A stretch of 8,501 nucleotides of DNA, taken from NCBI GenBank assembly GCA_913050205.1, contig CAJXAU010000049.1, positions 1 to 8,501 of the forward strand. Reading direction: 5' to 3'. How positions within the stretch are numbered: position 1 is the stretch's first letter; every line of letters starts with the position of its first letter. Below the pieces are notes generated by a model. That model was not told the DNA's origin and made no database searches. It worked only from the letters and a program-made list of their open reading frames with translations. Below are positions 1-7,000 of the stretch, one piece after another. A program made the translations under genes and the position numbers. Source of the stretch: an uncultured Verrucomicrobiota bacterium (GTDB taxonomy: Bacteria > Verrucomicrobiota > Verrucomicrobiia > Limisphaerales > UBA1096).

Positions 1-995
1 AGGGGCTTTTCCGGGTAATCAACGAACTGAAGTCTCAGGGTATTGGGATCATTTATATCAGCCACCGGCTGGATGAGATTTTTGAGATCGCCGACCGGGT
101 TACTTTTTTGCGGGACGGTGAACATATCGACACGCACCCCATCGAGAAACTTACCCGCGAGCAGATGATCGAGCTAATGGTCGGCCGCAGTCTCGACAAG
201 GAATTTCCCAAGCGTGAATCCACGCCCGGAGATTCCCGACTGGTTGTTGAAGGTCTCAATCAGGGCGAACGTGTCCGCGACGTGTCGTTCAAAATCAACG
301 GCGGCGAAGTGTTGGGACTAACTGGACTCGTCGGAGCCGGTCGCACCGAGACGGCTCGCTTGCTGTTCGGCGCCGACCGACCAGACAGCGGGCAAATCCT
401 ACTGGATGACCAACCGCTCAACATCAACACCCCGCGCGACGCCATACGAGAAGGCATATGCCTGCTGACCGAAGACCGAAAGGCGCAGGGCCTCGTCCTC
501 GGTCAAACCGTCCGCGAAAACTTCGGCCTCCCAAATCTCCGGCAATTTTCCTCGGGTGGTTTCATCCGTCAAAAAGAGGAAGCCCACGCCTTTACCGGAT
601 ACGTCGATCAAATCCAAATCAAGGTCACGGGCACCGAACAAGTTGCCGGCACCCTCTCCGGCGGCAATCAACAAAAGGTCGTTCTGGCCAAGTGGCTGCA
701 ACGCAACGCCGAAGTGATCATTTTCGACGAACCCACTCGCGGTATCGATGTCGGGGCCAAGTACGAAATTTACCAACTCATCAACCAACTCGCCGCACAG
801 GGCAAAGCCGTACTTATGATCAGTTCCGAGTTACCGGAAATACTCGGCATGAGCGACCGCATCCTCGTCATGAATGAGGGGCGAATCACCGGCGAAATCA
901 CCGACGCCGCCAACGCGACACAGGAAGAGGTGATGCGCCTGGCCACCAGTCAAGCGAGAGGTAATGAGGCAGAAGAGAGGGATCAGGTAGCATGA
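1..995 (+). CDS. Sugar ABC transporter ATP-binding protein, RbsA/MglA type (5' partial)
   Basis: Cytoplasmic ATPase that energises a CUT2-type (ribose/galactose/xylose class) sugar importer. The reading frame is open from base 3, and the gene begins before the window. What remains of the first ATPase domain is its end, with the H-loop YISHRLDE (about bases 48-74). A full second domain follows: a variant Walker A GLVGAGRTE (324-350) with Arg where Lys is usual, the signature LSGGNQQK (654-677), Walker B IIFDEPTRGIDVG (about 717-755), and SSELPE in place of an H-loop His. A degenerate second domain is normal for RbsA/MglA/XylG proteins, so these are not defects. The stop TGA (993-995) overlaps the ATG of a 57-codon ORF by 4 nt. 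The permease gene follows, confirming an importer operon; the binding-protein gene is not in the window. The substrate cannot be read from the sequence. Family assignment is near certain. Confidence 0.95.
   Translation, partial: GLFRVINELKSQGIGIIYISHRLDEIFEIADRVTFLRDGEHIDTHPIEKLTREQMIELMVGRSLDKEFPKRESTPGDSRLVVEGLNQGERVRDVSFKINGGEVLGLTGLVGAGRTETARLLFGADRPDSGQILLDDQPLNINTPRDAIREGICLLTEDRKAQGLVLGQTVRENFGLPNLRQFSSGGFIRQKEEAHAFTGYVDQIQIKVTGTEQVAGTLSGGNQQKVVLAKWLQRNAEVIIFDEPTRGIDVGAKYEIYQLINQLAAQGKAVLMISSELPEILGMSDRILVMNEGRITGEITDAANATQEEVMRLATSQARGNEAEERDQVA
975..981 (+). promoter_or_regulatory. Ribosome binding site GAGAGGG before ATG 992
   Basis: The purine-rich GAGAGGG lies 10 nt before the ATG at 992, inside the 3' end of the ATPase gene. 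It is the only convincing Shine-Dalgarno-like sequence between the ATPase and permease genes. It therefore probably drives translation of the 57-codon ORF and, through the TTGA overlap at its end, perhaps the permease by coupling. Confidence 0.5.
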
Positions 996-1165
996 GTATT
1001 CAAGACTACAGGGATTTGGTTGTGCGGCAAAAGGCGATGGCCTACACGAATGAAATCCCCCCATTAACCAAGTCATTCCCGAGAGAAGAACAATTCGGGC
1101 TGACATCCCAGATCCGTCGCCTTAAGGAAAGACGAACCCCTAACCCCTGCCCCAAAACTCCTTGA
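992..1165 (+). pseudogene. Truncated four-helix-bundle protein (23S rRNA intervening-sequence protein family)
   Basis: This 57-codon ORF starts MSIQDYRDLVVRQKAM, continues with LTKSFPREEQFGLTSQIRR, and then switches to an unrelated proline-rich tail. From memory, the family (S23/IVP, TIGR02436-like) has YRDLIVWQKAM, then LTKxFPxEEQFGLTSQIRRAAVSIPxNIAEG, and runs to about 115-125 residues. Helix 1 and the start of helix 2 are therefore present; similarity ends after the Arg-Arg codons near base 1120. The usual Trp of WQKAM is Arg, and the stretch between helices is altered, which suggests decay. The ATG overlaps the ATPase stop (ATGA), and the TGA stop (1163-1165) overlaps the permease TTG start (TTGA). 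I infer a relic of a gene inserted into the ABC operon, possibly kept because it couples translation to the permease. It could still be translated as a small peptide. Confidence 0.72.
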
Positions 1166-2508
1166 AGCAATTAGACTACACAAAACTACTTTTCGACTAC
1201 GGCACGATATTCGTTTTGGCGCTGCTTTGCGCCTGGTTTAGCTACGTGACCATCGAGGAACAATCACCAACCAGTTCCGCTGCTGCCGAGCGCTTGGCCA
1301 AGCGCGTAGGCGGCGAGTTGCCAGCCGGAGCCAGTGTCATCGTATTGGTGCGCCAAGGCGGTGAAGGCGAATCCTTCGCCAATACACTGGCCGATCAACT
1401 GGAAGAAGCAGGGATCACGGTCGGGGCAACAACCATTGGGCAACCAGTCGATGCCCGAAAAGCACTTACCGATTTCGCCGCAACAGGCACTGAGCTTGCA
1501 GGGATCGTTGCCGACAAACATATGGCCAGTTTTGCCAATTCGAACCTTGGCCCGCTTGGCCAAGCGCACCCCTCCCTCGCCAACGCGAAAGTCTATCAAC
1601 CCACGAGCTATCGCTGGCCCAATTTTCTCAAGCGGGACAATTTGTTGAACGTGATGAAACAGATTTCCGTGGTGGCCATTATTGCCATCGGCATGACGAT
1701 GGTCATCATCACCGCCGGGATCGACCTCTCGGTCGGCAGCCTGATCGCTTTTTCCGGAGTCATCACGGCGCTGGCTATTCAGTCACTGGGAGGAGATGCC
1801 CCCTCCACCGGAGATCTTTGGCTCGGCGCCATGGTCGGCATCCTCGCCTGTGGTCTCGCCGGACTGTTCACTGGCAGCCTCGTGACGCTGTTTGGCATAC
1901 CCGCATTCATTGCCACGCTTGGCATCATGTTTATCGCCAAGGGGCTGGCATTCATATTCTCCGACTCCGCCCCCGTACCGGTGGCCAACGAAGCATTCGG
2001 GTGGCTCGGGCGCGGGCGTGATTTTCTCGGCCTACCCAATAGCGTGATCCTCATGCTCATCCTGTTTGCCATCGCCCACATCGTCATGACGCGCACCTCG
2101 ATCGGGCGCTATATCTATGCCGTCGGAGGCAATCCGGAAGCCGCGCGGCTTTCCGGTGTACCGGTGAAATGGGTGTTGGTATTCGTCTACACGCTGACCG
2201 GGCTGCTGGCCGGTCTCGGGGGTGTCATGGAGGCCTCTCTTCACATCACAGGCGACCCCAAGTCCGGTGATCTCGTGGAACTTAAGGTGATTGCGGCTGT
2301 TGTCGTGGGGGGAACCAGCCTCGCCGGTGGTCAGGGCCGAATCCTCGGCACCCTCATCGGGGCTTTCATTATTGCCGTCATAAATAACGGGATGAACCTC
2401 ACAGGCGTCGAGTCGCACATGCAAAAAGTCATCTACGGTGCCGTCATCCTCATCGCGGTCCTCATCGACCGCCTAAAAATCCATCTCTTGAAACTCAAAA
2501 AAGCCTGA
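1162..2508 (+). CDS. Sugar ABC transporter permease, RbsC type, with periplasmic insertion
   Basis: Inner-membrane channel subunit of the sugar importer, partner of the ATPase upstream. Residues 150-440 align in my reading with E. coli RbsC throughout: PNFLKRDNLLNV, GMTMVIITAGIDLSVGS (about 177-193), IPAFIATLGIMF, GRYIYAVGGNPEAARLSG, and the conserved ELKVIAAVVVGGTSLAGG (373-390) before NNGMNLTGV. TM1 is about residues 11-30. At 448 residues it is about 110-120 longer than RbsC (about 320). The extra part (roughly 34-148) lies between TM1 and TM2, on the periplasmic side if the topology is conserved. The start is TTG at 1162: an in-frame TAA at 1141 bars anything much earlier, leaving only CTG 1147 as an alternative, and no Shine-Dalgarno stands at normal spacing. 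The TTG overlaps the previous ORF's stop. Two exact copies of the CGCTTGGCCAAGCG palindrome fall within the insertion. The substrate is unknown. Confidence 0.93.
   Translation: MKQLDYTKLLFDYGTIFVLALLCAWFSYVTIEEQSPTSSAAAERLAKRVGGELPAGASVIVLVRQGGEGESFANTLADQLEEAGITVGATTIGQPVDARKALTDFAATGTELAGIVADKHMASFANSNLGPLGQAHPSLANAKVYQPTSYRWPNFLKRDNLLNVMKQISVVAIIAIGMTMVIITAGIDLSVGSLIAFSGVITALAIQSLGGDAPSTGDLWLGAMVGILACGLAGLFTGSLVTLFGIPAFIATLGIMFIAKGLAFIFSDSAPVPVANEAFGWLGRGRDFLGLPNSVILMLILFAIAHIVMTRTSIGRYIYAVGGNPEAARLSGVPVKWVLVFVYTLTGLLAGLGGVMEASLHITGDPKSGDLVELKVIAAVVVGGTSLAGGQGRILGTLIGAFIIAVINNGMNLTGVESHMQKVIYGAVILIAVLIDRLKIHLLKLKKA
1290..1305. repeat. Iterated palindrome, exact copy (16-bp version)
   Basis: GCGCTTGGCCAAGCGC is a perfect 16-bp palindrome containing the 14-bp core CGCTTGGCCAAGCG. 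It lies inside the permease gene, where the core reads as Arg-Leu-Ala-Lys-Arg (residues 44-48), just before the alpha/beta part of the periplasmic insertion. Confidence 0.8.
1553..1566. repeat. Iterated palindrome, exact copy
   Basis: CGCTTGGCCAAGCG again, perfect over 14 bp, in the permease gene but in a different reading frame from the copy at 1290. Here it encodes Pro-Leu-Gly-Gln-Ala (residues 131-135), just after the alpha/beta part of the insertion. The frame change shows that the DNA sequence, not the protein, is what recurs. Confidence 0.8.
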
Positions 2509-2555
2509 GCCTCAATTCAACGCCAAGGGCATTAACGGATGGCGTGGCCTCAGAC

Positions 2556-2569
2556 CGCTTGGCCAAGCG
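2556..2569. repeat. Iterated palindrome, exact intergenic copy
   Basis: CGCTTGGCCAAGCG lies in the 65-bp gap (2509-2573) between the convergent permease and DUF1501 genes, 4 nt from the DUF1501 stop. It is free of coding constraint. As RNA it could only pair without a proper loop and there is no adjacent U-run, so it does not look like an intrinsic terminator. Nothing else recognisable is seen in this gap. Confidence 0.8.
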
Positions 2570-2573
2570 CGAA

Positions 2574-4073
2574 CTAACTAATGACGCCGTTGACGACCTT
2601 GCCATGGACGTCAGTCAGGCGGTGATAACGACCCTGAAACCGATAGGTGAGTTGCTCATGGTCGATACCCATCAACTTCATGATTGTGGCCTGTAAATCG
2701 TGAACATGCACCGGATCGACAGCAGCATTGAAACCAAGGTCATCGGAGGCACCCCAACTCATGCCCGGCTTCACACCACCACCGGCCATCCAGATGGTGA
2801 AGGCATAGGGGTGGTGATCCCGCCCCCAGCGCGGCCGGTTTTTAATGTCGCCCTGAATGAACGGCGTGCGCCCAAACTCCCCACCCCAGATGATGAGCGT
2901 GTCGTCGAGCATCCCGCGCATCTTCAGGTCCTTGATAAGCCCGGCGCTGGGTTGATCGGTGTCCTTACACTGTGTGTAAAGCTCTGTGGTGAGACTGTTG
3001 TGTTGATCCCAACCGGCGTGCATGCATTGGACGAAGCGCACTCCACGCTCGGCCAAGCGACGAGACATAAGGCAATTGTAGGCGAACGTTCCGGGTTCCC
3101 GCACCTGCGGACCGTACAGGTCCAGCACATGATCCGGCTCATCGGAAAAATCGGTTAACTCCGGCACGGATGTCTGCATCTTGTACGCCATCTCGTACTG
3201 GGCGATGCGGGTGCGAATCTCCGGGTCGCCAGTCTCTTGAAATTTCAACTCGTTCAACTCAGCGAGGTCGTCCAGCAAACCACGCCGCAGCCCCGGTTTC
3301 ATGCCGGCTGGGTTTTTCAAATACAAAACCGGATCACGGCTGCCGCGAAACTTGGCCCCCTGAAATCGTGTGGGCAAAAAACCGGAACCCCAGTAAAAGT
3401 CATAAAAAATCTGCCCACACGAGGTACCCTTGCTGACTGAAGTCATCGCAACAAAACCGGGCAAATCCTCGGAGGGATTGCCCAGTCCATAATTCAACCA
3501 GGCCCCCATCGTCGGACGGCCGGGAATTTGTGCGCCGCTCAGCAAAAATGAGATGGCCGGCGCGTGGTTCACCGCATCGGAGTGCATGCTTTTGATGAAG
3601 CAAATGTCGTCGGCCGACTTCGCGATGTGAGGCAGGAAGTTGCTCACCCAAGCGCCGCTTTGGCCGTGCTGCTTGAAGGGTTCAACCGGTTGCAGCATCA
3701 ATTTACCGGACGGGTTACCGGTCATGGTACTGAAGCGTTTGCCCCGGAAATACTCCTCCGGCACCGGCTTGCCATGAACCTCGGGTAACTGCTCCTTGTA
3801 GTCGAAAAGATCGATGTGCGTTGGTGCGCCGTTTTGGAAAAGATAAATGATACGCTTGGCCTTCGGTGCGAAGTGCGGCAATCCGGGCAGACCTTTCGAG
3901 TTTCCGGGCTCGTTCGCAGCGGTCAACCCGTCGCGGCCAAGCAGGCTACCCAACGCGGCCACGCCGATCCCGGTGGCACTCCTGCCAAAAAACTGACGGC
4001 GATTGATTGCCAACTGCCGATCACGCACCGGTGCCGGCGCGGTCGGATCCAAAATATTCCACGAGGCAGACAT
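2574..4073 (-). CDS. DUF1501 family protein, Tat-exported
   Basis: Predicted exported protein of 499 residues, a usual length for DUF1501, which is considered a relative of the alkaline phosphatase/sulfatase superfamily; its reaction is unknown. A twin-arginine leader, INRRQFFG (residues 23-30) followed by a hydrophobic stretch, suggests export in folded form. Family hallmarks visible in order: LFQNGAPTHIDLFD (about 78-91), GAWLNYGLG (190-198), GWDQHNS (354-360), GGEFGRTP (397-404) and GRDHHP (417-422); the clustered His, Asp and Glu may bind metal (inference). ATG 4073 is supported by AAGGAA 7 nt upstream. Its start lies 4 nt after the stop of the cytochrome-type gene, so the two form an operon and are probably translationally coupled; this pairing is typical of Planctomycetota and Verrucomicrobiota. 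A near copy of the palindrome lies at 3046-3059. The stop is TAG. Confidence 0.93.
   Translation of the reverse strand: MSASWNILDPTAPAPVRDRQLAINRRQFFGRSATGIGVAALGSLLGRDGLTAANEPGNSKGLPGLPHFAPKAKRIIYLFQNGAPTHIDLFDYKEQLPEVHGKPVPEEYFRGKRFSTMTGNPSGKLMLQPVEPFKQHGQSGAWVSNFLPHIAKSADDICFIKSMHSDAVNHAPAISFLLSGAQIPGRPTMGAWLNYGLGNPSEDLPGFVAMTSVSKGTSCGQIFYDFYWGSGFLPTRFQGAKFRGSRDPVLYLKNPAGMKPGLRRGLLDDLAELNELKFQETGDPEIRTRIAQYEMAYKMQTSVPELTDFSDEPDHVLDLYGPQVREPGTFAYNCLMSRRLAERGVRFVQCMHAGWDQHNSLTTELYTQCKDTDQPSAGLIKDLKMRGMLDDTLIIWGGEFGRTPFIQGDIKNRPRWGRDHHPYAFTIWMAGGGVKPGMSWGASDDLGFNAAVDPVHVHDLQATIMKLMGIDHEQLTYRFQGRYHRLTDVHGKVVNGVIS
3046..3059. repeat. Iterated palindrome, one-mismatch copy
   Basis: CGCTCGGCCAAGCG differs from the consensus CGCTTGGCCAAGCG at one base. 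It lies within the DUF1501 gene, where the reverse strand reads Arg-Leu-Ala-Glu-Arg (residues 339-343). A chance match is possible for this copy alone. Confidence 0.4.
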
Positions 4074-4077
4074 CGTA

Positions 4078-7000
4078 TTATTCCTTGTTCAGTGTTTCGT
4101 CGAGGTTGAGCATGTTCAGGCAAAGCGCAGTCCACGCAGCCAATTCGACCGGTTCAATCTGTCCAACCGGCTTGGTGTCGCCGTGGGCAAGATACGCGTT
4201 GGCGGCTCCGGGATCGGCTGTGAATTCCTTCATCGAGCGATCCAGTGTTCGTTTCCAAATGGCCAGTTCACGCTCCGACAATCCCCTCGCCAACACCCGT
4301 GTCGAGGCCAGTTCCAGTCTGGAATTCACCTGCTTTTCCTCATTCAAAATTGTCTCCGCCAATGACCTCGCCGCCTCGACGTAGGTCACGTCGTTCATCG
4401 TGATGAGAGCGTGCATCGGCGTATTGGTACGCAGCGGTTTCACCTCACACACCTGACGCTTGGCTGAGTCGAAGAACATCGTCGGCCCGACAATCCGACG
4501 CCAAAAGGTATAGAGGCTCCGGCGATGCAGCGCGCGCCCCTTGGACTGGTTGTACCGTTTCCGGCCAAACGATGCCTCCTCCCAGACTCCCTTCGGCTGG
4601 TAGCCGTTTACCGATGCTCCACCCTGCCTGTCGTTGAGAATGCCGGACGACGCCAGCGCCTGATCACGAATCATCCATGACGGCATGCGAAAACGCGGCC
4701 CACGGGAGAACAGTCTGTTCTCCGGATCCATCTCATACTGCTCACGTGAGGTAACTGCCGAGCTTCGACGATATGTCTCACTGGTTACGATCGTCCTCAG
4801 AAATTGCTTCATGTCCCAGCCGGATTCCATGAATTCCACAGCCAACCAGTCGAGCAATTCGCGCTGCACCGGATACTCCGCCTGCACGCCAAAATCCTCC
4901 GCCGTTTTCACAAACCCGATTCCAAACAATGCCTGCCAGAACCGGTTCACCGTGACCCGGGCTGTCAATGGGTGATCGCGGTCGACCAGCCACTTGGCCA
5001 GACCAAGCCGATTGTTTTTCTCTCCCTCGGGAAATTTCGGCAGGGATGCTGGCACGCCGGCAACGACCTCCTCACCCCGTTTTGTGTAGAGACCACGATC
5101 CAGCATGTAGGTTTTCCGTGGTTTTCCCATGTCCCGCATGACCATCACTTTTGCCAATTGCCTGCGTAGTTGGTTCAGTTGATCGTCCGCTGCTTTTTTG
5201 CTGGCGCGCAGTTTGACTAATGCCGCGTCCGCCGCCTCAAACGCTCCCTGGATTCGATTCTTTTGATCGTCGGTCCGCTTGGCGGATGGTGTTTCCAACG
5301 CAGCCAAAAGCATCGCTTCTTCGCTCTCCAGTTTTGGCTCCTTCACCGCGGTCTGATAAAGGCGGAAGTACCCAATGTTGTGGTGCTTGGCGGATGAGTT
5401 AAACTTGAGCGATACGGAAAGTTCGCTCTCATCGTCCACATTCAAAACGTCCTTCAACCGGAACATCGCCGCATGATTGCGGTCAATTGTCCTGCCATTC
5501 CAAACCGCCCAACCGGATTCCGGATTACTGTCGTACGCATTGCCGACCTTGTGGCTGCCCTGTTCGTAAGTCGCCTGGCTTCCGGCGATCACCAACGCGT
5601 CCTTGGCTTGGCTTGGGCGAAATCGTACATCTGTCAGCACGAAGTTGCCCGAGTCCGACCGTGCCAATCGCCCCTCGGTCATCGACGGATGCCGCACAGC
5701 CTCCAGCTTGAACGCCGTCACTCCGCCCTTGGCCAAGCGATACACCAGTTCGTATTCGTCCTTTTCCGGGTTGGCTCCGGACGCGAGGACAGCACCGCTT
5801 GGCTCAATGGTCAGTGCCTGTCCCTTGGCCTTGGCCTTGGTGGGCGTCATCAACACCCAGTCGTCAGTCTTTAGCTTGGCCAAGGCCTCCCTGCGCTTGG
5901 CCTCCCAACCCGGCTGCTCAGCGGCGATCGCCTTCTGTCGCGACTCCACGGCAGAGTGGCTATCGGTGGCAACCGCCTTGGCTTCATCGATCCGGGCCAA
6001 CAAATCCGGCGAACCGGTTTCGATGATCGGAGGAGTCGCCGGGTCACCACCGCCGCCATTAACCGGAGTCTGGTTGAAGAATGCGGTGAACTCGTAATAT
6101 TCCCGCTGCGTAAGTGGGTCAAACTTGTGGTCGTGGCAACGACTGCAATTCAACGTCAAGCCAAGCCACACCGTGCCCATCGTCTCGGTCATATCGAACA
6201 CATAATCGACACGGTTTTCCTCGGCGATACGGCCACCTTCGCCGTTGATCATGTGGTTGCGGTTGAATCCGGTGGCTAACACTTGATCGTGTGTCGCGTT
6301 TGGCAACAGGTCGCCGGCCAACTGCTGAATGGTGAATTCGTCAAACGGCATGTTCGCGTTGAACGCGCGAACCACCCAGTCACGCCAAGGCCACATCGAA
6401 CGCTCGCGATCGCCCTGATACCCGTTTGAGTCAGCATAGCGCGCCGCCTCCAACCAGTCCCATGCCATCCGTTCGCCGTACGCGGGTGATGCCAGCGTCC
6501 TCGTCACTAGCCGATCCCACGCCCCCGGTTGGTCGTCCTCGATAAATCGTTCCACCTGCGCCGGGGTCGGCGGCAGACCGGTTAAGTCGAGTTTTAACCG
6601 GCGAATCAACGTGCGACGATCCGCCCTTGGGTTGGCTGTCATGCCCTTCGCTTGGAGTTGGCGGCCAACCAACTCGTCGATCGGGTGCATCCGCGGTTGG
6701 CCAAGCGCAGGCCGTTCGACCCGCTCAAAAGCCCAATGCCGGCCCCACTTGGCACCCTGCGCCACCCAAAGTTTCAGCGTCTCGACCTGTTCCGCGGATA
6801 ACGGCCGGCCGACATCCGGTGGTGGCATCAGGTCATCCTCATCGGCAGCGGTAATTCGGGCAAGCAGTTCGCTTTGCCCCGGATTCTCGGAATCAAGTAC
6901 GCGATAGCCATCGCGGTCGCGCTTGGCGTCGGACTCGTCATCCAGTCGCAGATCACCCTTTCGTGCCTCCTTCGGGTCAGGGCCGTGGCAGTGGAAACAC

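Noticed and set aside
324..350. Walker A of the second ATPase domain lacking the usual Lys (GLVGAGRTE)
   Set aside because: The Arg variant and the absent H-loop His are normal for the C-terminal domain of RbsA/MglA-type proteins, so this is not a damaged gene.
2509..2573. Intrinsic terminator between the convergent genes
   Set aside because: The only inverted repeat has no loop and no adjacent U-run on either strand.
2700..3158. Open frame of 152 codons on the plus strand over the DUF1501 gene
   Set aside because: It lies wholly antisense to a well-supported DUF1501 gene, and its translation shows no family motif.
5603..6097. Open frame of 164 codons on the plus strand over the cytochrome-type gene
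   Set aside because: Shadow of the GC-rich minus-strand gene; composition is Ser/Ala/Pro-rich without recognisable domains.
5924..6412. GCGATCGC-type octamers, as in cyanobacterial HIP1
   Set aside because: Only a couple of matches are seen, within what a GC-rich sequence gives by chance; not comparable with the CTTGGCCAAG series.
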